DNA from: Cryptomeria japonica
Lineage: Eukaryota > Streptophyta > Pinopsida > Cupressales > Cupressaceae
Direction of reading: 5' to 3'
Length of the DNA stretch: 64,000 nucleotides
Assembly (NCBI RefSeq): GCF_030272615.1
Contig: NC_081415.1
Span: 234,020,803 to 234,084,802, forward strand
Part shown: positions 22,548 through 34,941 of the stretch, one piece after another
Position numbering within the stretch: position 1 is the stretch's first letter
Layout of the letters: each line of letters opens with the position of its first letter
The notes under the pieces: generated by a model
Databases searched by the model: none
What the model saw: the letters and a program-made list of their open reading frames with translations, nothing else
Told to the model about the DNA's origin: nothing
Translations under genes and position numbers: made by a program

Positions 22548-24041
22548 TTAGATTACCTCTTGAAGGGGCAGCACCCCTAACTCACCTCTTAGATAGGTAA
22601 AAGTAGCCTTCGGTAGAGGCTTGGTGAATATATCTGCTAACTACTCCTTACTGGAAACATGTTCCAATACCACCTCTTTGTTCTGAACCTTTTCCCTCAA
22701 GAAATGATACTTGAGTTCAAAGTGCTTGGTTCTAGTATGTAAAACTAGATTCTTGGATATGTTAATTGCACTTGTATTGTCACAAAATATACTTACCATT
22801 TCAGATACAAGAACTTTGAAGCCATTTAATACATGCTTCATCCAAATAGTCTGGGTACAGTTCATAAAAGTTGCAACATACTCTGCTTCTGCTGTAGACT
22901 AAGAAATACAACTCTTCTTTTTACTCATCCATGAGACCAGTTTACCATCAAGAAAGAATGCACCACCAGTTGTGCTCTTCTGGTCATCTACATTACCAGC
23001 CCAATCAGCATCTGTGAACACTTTCACGTTGAACTCATTATGGTATGGATACCCTAACCCATAGTCAATAGTTTCCTTTAGATATCTAAGAATCTTCTTG
23101 ATTGCTACCAAGTGGGATTCTCTTGAGCTTTGCTAAAACCAAGCAGTAATACCCACTGCATGTGCAATGTCTAGTTTTCTATGCACTACATAATGCAACT
23201 TACCAATCATTGATCGGTATTCCTTCTCATTTACCAGTGTTGAGTCATCTTCTTTTGATAATTTACAACCGGTCACCATTGGTGTACCAACCGGTTTACT
23301 GTCTTCCATGCCAAAGGTCTTCAACACCTCTTTGACACACTTGGACTAAGTAATAAAGATTCCATCTTTCATTTGTTGAATCTGCAGTCCAATGAAGAAC
23401 TTAATCTCCCCTATGAGTGACATGTCAAATTCCTTCTTCATCTCATTTGCAAAGTCATGACTCATCTTGTCATCTCCACCAAAGATTATGTCATCAACAA
23501 ATACTACATAGATTAGAATCTGATCTCCTTCTGATTTCAAGTAGATATTGTTGTCTTCACTTGTTCTTTCAAATCCAATCTTCACAAGATGAGAGTGCAA
23601 GCATTCATACCATGCTCTTGGTGCCTGCTTCAGTCCATATAAGGCTTTATGTAGCCTACACACCATGTCACTGTCTTCTGATAGGGCAAACCCATCTGGT
23701 TGCTCTTTATACACCTCCTCTTCAAGTATTTCTTTAAAAAATGTAGATTCTACATCCATTTGGTATACCTTGAATCCTTTAAAAGCTGCATATGCAAGAA
23801 GCATACAAACTCCTTCCAATCTTGCTACTGGAGAAAAGGTTTCTCCATAGTCTTATCCTTCTTCTTGGGCATATCCTTTACACACTAGCTTGGCCTTGTT
23901 CCTTACCACTGTGCCATCCTCATTCAACTTATTTTTGAAGACCCATTTGGTTTCAATGATATTTTTATGCTTTGGTCTGGGTACCAGAGACCATGGGCCA
24001 TTCTTCCCTATCTAGTCAAGTTCCTCCTCCATTGCCTTGAT
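22548..24041 (-). pseudogene. C pol: reverse transcriptase and RNase H
   Basis: The reverse-transcriptase N-terminus (24041-23820) has one stop after YAQEEG. The block 23819-23346 carries MDVESTFFKE (the catalytic-Asp segment, with the usual SAFLNG altered), KALYGLKQAPRAWY and the FVDD active site near 23490. A stop follows FIT. The connection and RNase H lie at 23327-22548, with FTDADWAGN near 23010, CDNTSAINIS near 22770 and the helix ending KHFELKYHFLREK. The family stop codon is at 22548-22550. C has the most complete RNase H C-terminus of the family. Confidence 0.87.
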
Positions 24042-25671
24042 CTAGTCTTCATCTTTATGTGCCTCTTTGAATGATTTAGGCTCAAATTCAAAGATCATAC
24101 ATGAGCTTTCTCTAACCTTTCTTCTTGTAAGAATTCTTGCATCTTTGTCTCCTATGATTTGCTTTAGATCATGATTGAGTTTGACATACCTAGGTATGTT
24201 CTTAACAACTTCTTCTTGCTTTTCTTCATCATCCTCATCTTCATCAGCATCTACCGGTGTAGGAGCACAATTATTGGTATTGGGCTGATTTGCAGCTGGT
24301 TCCCAGAAGGTTACTACCGGTTCATCTCCTACATGCTCACTGTCAGTTTCCTCAGGTTTCTCAGATTTTTCATCAATCCTAACATTGATGCTTTCAACGA
24401 TTCTTTGAGTCCTACTATTGAAACATTTGAAAGCTTTACTCTTGGTGGAGTATCCTAGGAATATTCCCTCATCACATTTTGCATCAAAATTGCTTTGATG
24501 TTCACTTCTCTTGATATAACATTTGCTACCAAATACTCTAAAGTAGCTTACCACTGGTGTCTTACCGATCCAGTACTCATATGGAGTCTTATCCTTTCCT
24601 TTCTTGATGAGTACCCGGTTCATTGTGTAGACTGCAGTGCTCACTGCTTCTCTCCAAAAGGTGTGAGTGACCTTTCCTTGGATCAACATAGTTCTAGTTG
24701 CTTCAACCACAATCCAATTGTTCCTCTCTGCTAAGCCATTCTACTGTGGAGTTTGAGGGGTAGACAGTTGCCTCTTGATGCCATTCTCTTCACAATATTT
24801 GTTGAATTCACCGGAAGTGAATTCCCCTCCTTGATCAGTTCTAAGGCATTTGATTCTTCTACCGCTTTCCTTTTCTACTAGTTCTCTGAAAGCTTTGAAC
24901 TTTCCAAAGGCTTCAGACTTGTCCTTCAAGAATGTGACCCACATCATTCTTGAGAAATCATCTGTAAGAATCATAAAATACCTATCTCCCTGCACACTCC
25001 TAGTTTTCATAGGACCACACAAATCAGTATGCACAAGATCAAGTAAATTTTCAGCAGTGAAAGATTTACCTTTGAAGGTTGAGGAAGACATTTTCCCTAG
25101 TTGACACTCTCTACACAAAGGATTTTCCGGTTTTCTCAGCATCGACAGTCCTCTAACTGCCTTGATCTTACTGGCCTTCACTATGTTATCAAAGTTTACA
25201 TGGCAGAGTCTCCTATGCCATATCCAACTATCATCAAACTTAGCCATAAGACATGTACTTATATTTGCATTCAGCTGAAATAAGTTATTTTTTGGTCTGC
25301 ATACCGGTGGCCATCAATTCACCATTCTTTCCTTTGATTTTGCACACTCCATTTTTGAATTCCAGAGTGAGTCCATTGTCATTCAGCTAGGCAACACTCA
25401 ATAGATTGTGTCAGAGACCTTCCACCCAATACACATTGTCAGCACTGCTCTTTCCATTTAGAGAGATGGACCCTTTGCCTTTGACCATACATGGTGCATC
25501 ATTACCAAAGTGAACCACACCACCATCGTACTCTTCCAGAGATATAAACTTGCTCCGATCACCAGTCATATGGTGAGAACAACCACTGTCAATAATCCAC
25601 TCATTTGAATTATCAAAGCGGGAGACAAGAGCCTTTTTGTCTGACACATCCTCCTTGACTGCAACAAACAC
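24042..25671 (-). pseudogene. C pol: protease and integrase
   Basis: The protease block (25671-25411) has IIDSGCSHHMTGDRSKF. A CAG-to-TAG stop and an extra T near 25290 separate it from the next block. Block 25247-24741 has HRRLCH with CRECQLGK (zinc-binding HHCC) and the integrase core with VHTDLCGP and RTDQGGEF, so both catalytic Asp residues are intact. A CAG-to-TAG stop ends that block just before NGLAERNN, which supplies the Glu. The integrase C-terminus is 24710 to about 24042, with YFRVFGSKCYI and an acidic DADEDEDDEE stretch. Confidence 0.88.
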
Positions 25672-25743
25672 AACATCTTCATTTTCTTCATCTTCTGATT
25701 CCTCATCTGTGACACCTTCATCAACTGCTACAAAATAGTTTCT

Positions 25744-26634
25744 CTAGTTTCCTCCTTTGAATTTCTTGAACCTTTCCAGTTTATCCTTGTTGTCACCATT
25801 AGAACAATTTATAGTAATGTGTCCTATCCAGTTACAAGAAAAACATTTCAAAGGAAGCTTACCTCTATATTTGCCGGTTCCCTTAGGAAGTCTCTTGGCA
25901 AGAAGAGCTTCAAATTCCATCAAAATCTCCTCATCATCCATTTCTCTTCTCTTTCTTGGTTCACCGTTGGTGCTTGCTTCTTTTCCTTTTCTAGATGGTG
26001 CAACAGATGCTCTAAAAGTTGATTCAGTCTTCTGAATACTACCATCAAAACTATTTAGCTCATAGGCTATCAACTTTGCAATGATGGAGTCTAGGGATAC
26101 CTTAGTCTTGTCTATAGATCTCAACTCCTGAATAGCAACAACCCTTATTGCATAGACCGGTAATAGAGATCTCAAAACTTTGCTAACAACAGTGGAATCT
26201 TCCATTTTACCAGCTGCACTCTTGATATCTCCAACAACAATTTTGATTCCTATTCCATATTGTTGAATGCTCTCACCTTCAACCATCCACATGTCCTCAA
26301 ACTTCCCTCTAAGGATTTCTTCCTTAGCTTGTTTTACAAGCTCATCACCGCCATAGATATTATCAAGAGTATCCCATACTTCTTTGGGATTTTCTTTATC
26401 CTAGACATCAATAAACTTAATGTCAGATAAACTACTAATTAGGGCTTCCATGACTTGCCCATTCTCCTGAATCTCTCTCTTTTGGTCATCGGTGAGAGTA
26501 TTGGTAGGGATAACATAAGAATTCTCAACATAGCTCCAATGTTGAGCATCCATGCTTCTGATGTATATCTTCATTTTGTCCTTCCATATTTTAAAGTTAT
26601 CTCTGTTGAATTTTGGACCTTCCCTCTTCATCAT
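25744..26634 (-). pseudogene. C gag with zinc knuckle
   Basis: The start MMKREGPKFNRDNFKIW is at 26634. The N-terminal UBN2-type block is open to 26401, then a TAG stop lies near FIDV. The second block (26292-25744) holds VEGESIQQYGIGIKIVVGD, MEFEALLAKRLPKGTGKY and the knuckle CFSCNWIGHITINC, which keeps the CX2CX4HX4C spacing though the core departs from the usual GH context. A TAG stop follows GGN; K has Arg at that position. Confidence 0.87.
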
Positions 26635-26691
26635 TACAATAGGATCTTTCCCTCAAGTGGTTAAGCTTACAACACAGAGGACCTGGAGGGC

Positions 26692-26703
26692 ACTTTGATA
26701 CCA
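26692..26703 (-). promoter_or_regulatory. C primer-binding site
   Basis: On the minus strand TGGTATCAAAGT lies 2 bp after the 5' LTR. It is a tRNA-iMet-type primer site with one or two changes. Confidence 0.75.
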
Positions 26704-26705
26704 AT

Positions 26706-27882
26706 TGATAACTCAATGATGAATAGTTATTACCAAACTAGTACTGAGAGGGGGGGTGAATCAGTACAGGCACAAAAACTTTTCCTAAATCGGTTTGATT
26801 GCAAACTAGAAGCTAATGGCAATCCCTAACACCAATCCGAACTAGATTATTACTGGTTTAACACAGTGCAATTATGAAAGACATGAACTAATCAATATTC
26901 TTAACATTTCATACAACCTACTCCCTCATTTCCACTTTGTCCTTATGCATAAACAAATAATCTATCATCAGAGATATAATAACTCGCTAGATCAACATGA
27001 TTCACCACTTGACAGAAAACAACAAGGCATCACATGAAAAGTACATCACACATGGCACACATATTTTTCACGTGGAAACTCAACTGGGAAAAACCACAGT
27101 GGCGATGAATACCCACAAGCTGTTTTGAACTCTTTAGAAGTCCGCTCTATTAGAAGCCTAGTTTGATTAAGGATAGTTACAACAGGTTTTGTTAGGAACC
27201 GATCCTATTAGGGATCACCTGGTTAAGGGATGGCTAGAATACCTAGTTAAGGGTTAAACCCTATTAGAGGTTACCTTGTTAAAGGATTTTATGAACTCAA
27301 TGGCTTTGAGTCACCCTGTTAAAGGATTTACAACAAGCTAGTTAAAGCTACCCTGTTAAGGGATTTTCCAACTGTTGAAGTGGTTAGAGATCAACAGGTA
27401 TTACAATGATCTGGTAGTAGCACTCAATGCCAATGCAGATCCGCTTTGGTTGCTTTCTTCTGCACACACACTATGCAGGCATCACTTCTCATAACTAGTC
27501 TGGCAAGAATCACGTATCTCTGCACATAGATACACACACAACATTTCCCAACCAACTCAACATTAAACACCACATCAACCTTATAGGAAACATATAGGTC
27601 GGTAGCATGAACCCTAGATACAAAACATTCCATATACCAGTTCTCTTTCCGACATACCTATTCCGGTTCACAACATCATATTGGTTCACTTGAAAAAGCA
27701 TACCGCTTCACTTTTTCACATATGTCACTTCTCTTTGTCAGTTGCTTAGCTTCAATAATCCCGTTCATTCTTCATCATGTTACCGGTTCACTCTTCACCA
27801 TATTACCAGTTCTCTTTCAGCATATTGACATCAATGACAACACAATATCATCATGTCAACATATTCTGCACATATGCCAACA
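26706..27882 (-). repeat. C 5' LTR (with internal deletion)
   Basis: A 1,177-bp LTR that matches 20760-22303 except for a missing stretch corresponding to about 21670-22045 of the 3' LTR. The missing segment is bounded by the short direct repeat AACCCT in the intact copy. Confidence 0.88.
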
Positions 27883-27887
27883 ATTTA

Positions 27888-28302
27888 GAGTTGATATGTT
27901 GATAGCATGAAGTTTTATCTATGCTAGTATGTACCTTGTTTTAAGGTATGGTTAGCCTGGATGAATTAAAATTTTCTTTAGTTTCTATTCCAGGTGGTAT
28001 GAGTAAGAAAGTTTATCAGAGCATTTATTATGATTTGAATCCAATTCTTATGTTCATGTAGATATTGGGGCATGTTTTATTGACAATTGATATGGTTCAC
28101 CTTGGTATGTTCCTTTTCTTCTATAGATGGCATGCTAGAGGATGTTAGGTGTTTCTACTTGATGCTAGTTATCATGTTTTCTTTTGTTAGTGTCTTCTTG
28201 AAGCATGAGAGCATAATGAAGATTAAGATGGTACATGGATGGCTAAGGGATGGTTTTCCCTTGTTTGTTATTCTTATGAATGTGTTTACAATGTATGATG
28301 TC
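27888..28302 (+). other. D internal segment 4
   Basis: The non-coding end of the D interior between C and the D polypurine tract. An 85-codon open frame at 28087-28344 runs into the LTR and is not supported. Confidence 0.6.
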
Positions 28303-28313
28303 AAGTGGGAGAA
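28303..28313 (+). promoter_or_regulatory. D polypurine tract
   Basis: AAGTGGGAGAA sits immediately before the 3' LTR start TGTTAGG. This fixes D on the plus strand. Confidence 0.75.
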
Positions 28314-28741
28314 TGTTAGGATTAAGGTGACATCTACCTTGTAAATCCTATGACATGGTTCCAACATACTTATAAAGTTTCCTATCACACATAGTATGTA
28401 TTAGGAAAATAATTTGTGATATTTAATTCTTACCATTATTTGCAATAAATTCATAAGGGGTGATGGGTTCCACTAGCAATAGTAAAAGTAGGTTGTGAAC
28501 ACAATTATTTAATATTATTTTCCCCACTTATGGAAATCTAGAATAATACATTTAATGACTTAAGGAAATGAAAAAAGAGTGACCTTTTGGATTCTCTAAG
28601 TGGGAACATTGAAGAGGCAACATATTTCTCTTGGTGTTACATCATTTATTGCATTTAATGTAATGTTTATATTGAAAGAATGGGCTCCTAAGTTGGAGGG
28701 AAAGTATTAGAAGCTAAAATGGATTATTTTTGGGTTATGTG
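28314..28741 (+). repeat. D 3' LTR, first fragment
   Basis: Matches 293 to about 715 of the 5' LTR. It is cut at 28741 by insertion of E, and ATGTG (28737-28741) is the left E TSD. Confidence 0.85.
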
Positions 28742-30141
28742 TGATAGAATTATAAAGCACTAAGAGCAGGGCTGTGAATCAGTGACAACAAAAATAATAC
28801 CACTTTAAACACGGACCAGTAAAAGAAATTAACTAGTTTACTTAAAACTATGTATGCAATCCAAAGTGATATACAAGCATCAATAACAATTAAAACATTC
28901 ACCATTACACAAGTTTTTATACGTGGAAAACCCAACTGGGAAAACCCACGGTGAGATGAGACTCACAAGTTAACTATTTGTAGTAATAGGTAACTTACTG
29001 GTTAAGGTCTACAAAAGTTCTCTACTAAGAATGAATCCTGTTAAAGATCCCAAAGCTCGGTTAGGACCTATACCTGGTTAAAGATAGTACACTGTTAGGA
29101 GTAACCTCGGTAGAGGATTTCAAACCCAAACTAATGGATCACCTGGTTAGAGGATTTGTACAATGACACAAGTGTTTACATGTGGAAAACCCAATTGGCA
29201 AAAACCACGGTGAGATGGGACTCACAAGTTAACTATCTGTAATAATAGGTAACTGACCAGTTAAGGTCTACGAAAGTGCTATGCTAGGAGCAAATCTTGT
29301 TAAAGATCCCAAAGCCCTATTAGGAGATATACTTGGTTAAAGGTAGTACCCTGTTAGGAGTAACCTCGATACAGGATTTCAAACCCAAACTAATGAATCA
29401 CCTAGTTAGAGGATTTGTACAATGAATCTTGTTAGAGCTTACCCAGTTAGGGGATTTAACTATTGTAGTGATAAGAAAACAATAGATGGTATGATCTAGA
29501 AATAGCACATATTGCTTATGTAGATCCTCTTTTGCTCACTCAATACTACATCAGTGACATACTTTGCAGCTTCTTCAATAAATCACATCAACTTATTACT
29601 TGTATCTCGCATCATAAAAATAATTCATCACAATGTCATTTTATAAACATTAGATTTCATGTCAGCTCAGGAACCTCATCACAATTTCCTAGGTGCAGTG
29701 TATCTAGACAATCTTTCATAACACATCACAAATTGCCGCCAAATCTGTCAGTTAGGGATAACTCATCACGACTGGTGATAACTCATCACACAATCAGTGA
29801 AACTGGTTGGAACACCGATAATGGTTAAAAGTTAACCTCTTCCAACTCATAGACCGATTGACCTCCATTTGCCTCTTTGTTGATCTCCACAGTATCTCCA
29901 AATTCAAGTCATGCCATTTCTGCATATATCGGTTGTCTACATATACCGGCTAGACACCTTCAAACTGATTGGACTCCTTTATACAAATGATACCGGTTTG
30001 TAATACTAAGACTTAGGAGTAGTACCAGTTTGTCTTAACTAAGGTGACTATGACAATGTGAACATATATGTGCGTGTGTATATGTGCCATCAATGACAAC
30101 ACATAAAGTCACCCATTACAAAAATCATCATCAAGCCAACA
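28742..30141 (-). repeat. E 3' LTR with a 259-bp tandem duplication
   Basis: A 1,400-bp LTR. Units 28907-29165 and 29166-29424 are tandem copies of equal length. The other E LTR has one copy, and removing one unit gives 1,141 bp against 1,134 bp there. Confidence 0.88.
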
Positions 30142-30154
30142 ATCTCCCCATTTG
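30142..30154 (-). promoter_or_regulatory. E polypurine tract
   Basis: On the minus strand AAATGGGGAGAT abuts the 3' LTR. It is preceded by TTGGCATTAATGGCAA at about 30152-30167. Confidence 0.7.
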
Positions 30155-30401
30155 GCATTAATGGCAACACTTAGAAAATTTTACAGTTTTACAACTAAGT
30201 GTGCTTACAAAAAAAAATGTACACATATATTTCTACTTTCCCTTTGACAACAATGCCAAATTGAAAAGTAAAATACATATATATTATATCAAAATTTGCA
30301 TCAAAAACTACAAAATACATAAATATGAGAGTTTTTGAAGGAGTGTTCACTACAATTTTCAAGAAAATGTCACTGACAATAATCTTCATCTAAGTAAATT
30401 C

Positions 30402-31586
30402 TGTTGGCATTATGATGCATTTTGTATGACTGGTGAAATGGTTGTCATTGTTGGAAACATCATCTTCTAAGTCTCTACAGTCCACCGATAAAGGCATAAA
30501 GGGTAACTGGTGAAGAGCAATAGTCCTTATTCCTATTGGAAGTGAGTAGACCAGTATGCAGGGGTTCACCAACTAAGCAGTGAGTAGACCGATATACAGG
30601 GGTTAAGCCACTAAGTAAAAAGTAGACTAGTATACAGGAGGTAATCAGTTAGGCAGAATTGGACCGATATATAGGCAACAACTGTCATCATAAGAGTCTC
30701 AACTGATAGACTTAGAAACATACAAATAACATCTAGTTGAACTAACAATCTTCCCTTTTCAACCGGTGAGATTTTCAGCATGAACAGTCGTCTTGATTGA
30801 TATACCCAAAATGATTTTTGGAGAGCAATTTGAGGCACGATAACATATTTTTGAATTTGATTTTCGGAGGGAAAGACAATGCCAAAATTAAAGGCTAATA
30901 TATTCACATCATTCATTTTGATTGTGTGTTGTCAATGAGAAAAAGATCTATGTGAATGTTAACAGGGCAAACAAAATAGAGTGCAGAAGATAGAGTTATG
31001 AATCGGTGAAGCCAAAACCAATTAGAAGAATAAAGCATACAAAGCGGATCTATGAGACAAAGGTAGTATCATCAGAGAGATCAATCATCTTTGTTTCCTT
31101 CTAACAATTGGAACATTGTAAATCCTTTAACAAGGTGAGCCTTAATCGATTCTTCATGTAAAGTCTCTTAACAATGTCACTTCTAATATGAAGTTGTAAA
31201 ATCCTCTAGCAAGGTGAACTTTAATAGGTTCTAAGGTATTCTTAACTGAATACCGATCACTTCTAACTGGGTGATGTTCTCATAAAGAACTAGTTGTAAT
31301 CTCTTAGCATGGCACTCTTTTTCACTGTAGTAAAAGAGATTGTGGGTTATCCCCGCCATGGTTTTCTCCCTCTAAGTGAGGGTTTCCATGTATAATTGCT
31401 AGTGTTATGTGATGCTTATTTGTGCATGCAAATTTATTTTCTTTGATGTTCTCTACTTTCATGATAAATGAAATGTTTAAGTTAATTTGGAAGGATAGTT
31501 GAAGATTGGTTAGTTTGAAAGTTTGAATTGTGTATAAAATGTTTTGACTGATTCACCCCCCTCTCAGTCACTGATTAATACTAACA
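30402..31586 (+). repeat. G 5' LTR
   Basis: A 1,185-bp LTR running TGTTGGCATTATGATG to ACTAACA. It contains the conserved LTR block (GGTTATCCCCGCCATGGTTTT) near 31343 and a C run at 31554-31562. Confidence 0.9.
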
Positions 31587-31588
31587 AT

Positions 31589-31600
31589 TGGTATCAGAGC
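31589..31600 (+). promoter_or_regulatory. G primer-binding site (tRNA-iMet type)
   Basis: Canonical TGGTATCAGAGC, 2 bp after the 5' LTR. Confidence 0.85.
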
Positions 31601-31644
31601 ATAGGTCCTCTAAAGAAAAGCTTGACAGCTTGAGGAAAAAGATC

Positions 31645-32986
31645 ATGGAGGAATACCAGTATCAAAAGCAGATTGATTAAACTAATAAAATGATTTCTTA
31701 GTTGAAGGAGAGACTGACAAAATCACCTGCTAAAAGGAAAGAACTAGCTCTACAACTAAATGAGAGTCAAGATATCATAGATCAACTCTCCGAATATAGT
31801 GGATCTAAAGAAGAAGAAGAAGCACTCTCAGAACTGATGGAAAAGAACAAGAAGCTGATTGAAGAAATCAAATATCTAAAAATAGAGCATGAAAGTCAGG
31901 CCCTGAGAATGACTAAAATACTAGAAGCCAATAGGATAGCAGATGAAAGAAAAAGAGATGCAGAAGAAGTTTTGTCAAAAGCTGAAAAAGCCAAAAGGCT
32001 TGTTGAAGAAGCCCTAAGAGAAAATGATGCAATCATCATTGAAAAAGATGAAGAAATCTGAATTCTCACTCAGGACAATGAGTCCATGCATGAACATCAG
32101 CATGACAAAGCAGAGGAAAAGGAGAAGATGTTGAAAGAGATTGGACAACTCAAAAATGAGTTGAAAACTGCAAATGAGAGAAATGAAAAGTTGAGGAAAT
32201 TTAATGAAATATCTGAGAAGATAGATGAACAGTTAAAATCTCAGAGGAGAACAAAGGAGACAGACGGTCTTGGTTACTCTAGTACAAGTCTTATGGAATT
32301 GGAGAATCATCTAAATCCAAAAGGATGAAGGATGATAAAAGGAACTATTTAGTAATGAAAGGTATGAAGTTTTCTAAATCTTCTTGCAATCATTATGGTA
32401 AACTGGGTCATAAGTCTGATGTCTGTAGAAATCAACCAGTTAGTCAAAAGAAGTCTTTCATCTTTGATGGTTATTACTATAATTATCACAAGTATGGTCA
32501 CACTGCTTATAAGTGTAGATCTTGATCTAGCAGCATGTCTAATAGAAGAAGCTTTAATGGATATTGCTTTACATGCAGTAAATATGGATACAAAGTTGAA
32601 GAATGTGTGTTCAAGTCAAATGCATCAAGATCACCATTCAAACCGGTTAGACCTAGTAAAAGGAGTAATCAATTCGATGCCACTTGTTCCACTTGTGGTA
32701 ATTTTGGTCATGGTGCAACAAATTGCAGAATGAGAATGGGCAGAGAAATAATGCAGGACCGTAGAGGACAACTGGTATGTCATGTTTCCATTTTCATAAG
32801 ATCGGTCACTTAACTAGAGAATGAAGGAACTGATCCTATAATCGGTCTGAAAACAGGAACCAGTTTGGCAAGAAGAAAGGGCAAAATGACTTGAAAGGAA
32901 AGAAGACAATTGAAGAGGTGAGGAATGAAATGAAAAAGACATGGATTAAGAAGGAAGAAAGGAAAGAAGGAGAGAATCATTCTTAA
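31645..32986 (+). pseudogene. G ORF1: gag-like coiled-coil and zinc-knuckle protein
   Basis: The ATG at 31645 is the first after the primer site. Two in-frame stops fall before 31702. Residues encoded at 31702-32061 and 32086-32328 are long E/K/L-rich heptads (coiled coil). Zinc-knuckle-like units follow at 32380-32720: CNHYGKLGHKSDVC, YNYHKYGHTAYKC, CFTCSKYGYKVEEC and CSTCGNFGHGATNC. Only the last keeps all four metal ligands; the others have lost a Cys or His. A Lys-rich tail ends at TAA near 32984. The architecture is the same as A ORF1 and this copy is more decayed. Confidence 0.75.
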
Positions 32987-34941
32987 ACTAAGTCATCATC
33001 CACTGGTGATGATAGTTCTTCTTTAAGCTAAGCATATAGATGCTCAGGGGGAGTAGATATGGTAAGATCATTATTGAATCCCCTCGATCGATATGAGGTT
33101 ATGTCTATCTGCATAGTTTAAAATCATAAAAGTTTGTTTAAATATTTCATTTGACAAATGTTTTAAGGGTTAGTGTAAATTTTTTTTGTGTACCATTATC
33201 AGTAACAAGCAACCGGTAAGAAGTGAATCAGTGTACCTTAATTTGTAAATGGTCAAAATTGTACAAACTAGTCGTTGTATTGAAGCACCGATAAACCTTA
33301 ACGGATAAATAAATAAATGACAATACATTTCATTTACCTTACTTTCTTGTAAATGTTCTTCATCTCTCATGTGACCTAAGGCAATCAAAATATTGCTAGT
33401 GCTATTTATGTGAAGTGATCTAGTAGTGTGATAGTGGTGATTGGAAACCCTAGAGGAGAAGGTATTCAAACCCTGTTTTTGAAAATTTGTTTTAAGTTCA
33501 TCATGGCAGCTTCAGTGTTGACTCCTATGTTGGTTGAAGCAATTAAATAACCACAAACTGAGTTGAAGTTGCATCCTATGAAGGCTGGAGAGATCGACAT
33601 GATCGATGTCCTATCATTTGTGCCCTCTGATGTGTTACTGGTCGAAGATATTCACTCCTTCATCCATTGCAAGATTGAAGAACTTGGAGATAAATTCCTT
33701 TAAAATGAATTCAAAGGGTTCTATGATCATGATCTATTGAAGGCAGAACATTTGCATTTGAAGACCAAGGGTTTGTTGAATGTTATTGATTTTCTTGATC
33801 AATTCCATGCCGATTGGGTCAAGTATGTGTTAAGGAGAGTGCATGATCAATTTCTATGGCTAGAAGAAGAAGCACCGATCAAAATCACAAAGGATGTGAT
33901 TCAAAGAGTAACAGGGTTTAACACATTCGGTGAAGCACTAACCCTAAGAATAATATCATCCACTGAAGTCACTTAGTTAACTTAGTCCCAATATGACAAG
34001 AGAGAAATGAAAATCACTCACATTGAGGATGCAAAAGTGAGGTTTTCTTCTGCAGTACTGGGTTATAGGGTCTATCAATCTAGCCGCATGAACAATGTGC
34101 TGAGTAGTGTTATCCATGCAGCTTGTAGAATCATCAAGGAGAATGCTACATACGATATCTTTGAGATGATCAGAAGTCAATTCCTGGCGACCATGGATCT
34201 AATTAAGAAGGACAAGAAGCAATCATTCAAGTATGGTTCATTACTAGTATGTATATTCTTCTATGTGAAAAATTTATTTCCCGGTAAGGGCAATGTAGTG
34301 TGGTTTGAAGATAAACCTATTATGGTTCAGATAGGTGAAATGATTAGAGATTTAGGTGTTAAGTTTGGAGAAAAAATGTGGGGTTATTTTAAAGAATTCC
34401 AAACTAGAATGCACAAAAGAGAGAGAATCCCAACCGGTATAGTTCAGAAGTACAAGGACAACGTTTGTTTTCTTGTTGACACTGATTGCTGCATTATTCA
34501 AGCGGCTCAACTTAGAAACTTTTGGGTACCTGCTATGGGTTATGAGGTCGGGGAAGACATTACTAAAGTATATGCAAACATGTTACTATCTAAACTGGTA
34601 GATAGAAAAGCAAAGATATTTGGAACTTCTAAGGAGGCAAGCTCCAAAATAAAAAGGGAACTTAAGGAGCGTATCATACAAAAGAGAGTAAGGAAAATGA
34701 TTGATACCCTAGACAAAAATTATGGAGGTGAAGCATCCGTTGCCACTGCTTCCACTGGTACAAGTGAAAAAACAGGGGAAAAATCAAATAAAGATGAAGA
34801 AAAAATAGGAGAAAAGAAGAAAATATCAAAGAAAAAATACATGGGTACTGCATCCAGCAAGCTAACAACATACACAAAAGAAAATGACTCAAGTACTCCC
34901 ATATCTTCCCCAAGTAAAGGTGGACTGGTAGGAGTGACATA

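Larger units (their letters stand above)
20760..27882 (-). mobile_element. Element C: Ty1/copia retrotransposon, same family as B and K
   Basis: The LTRs are 20760-22303 and 26706-27882. The TSD is ATTTC (20755-20759) against ATTTA (27883-27887). The minus-strand gag-pol runs 26634 to 22548. C keeps the integrase catalytic Asp residues and the clearest protease motif of the family, but has stops in every domain. The 5' LTR carries an internal deletion of about 370 bp. Confidence 0.92.

Noticed and set aside
28087-28344. Plus-strand open frame of 85 codons at the end of D
   Set aside because: Runs through the polypurine tract into the LTR and shows no motif or conservation.
32380-32720. Zinc knuckles of G as a host CCHC gene
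   Set aside because: They lie between the G LTR and ORF2 in the same order as in A and E, so they belong to the retrotransposon.
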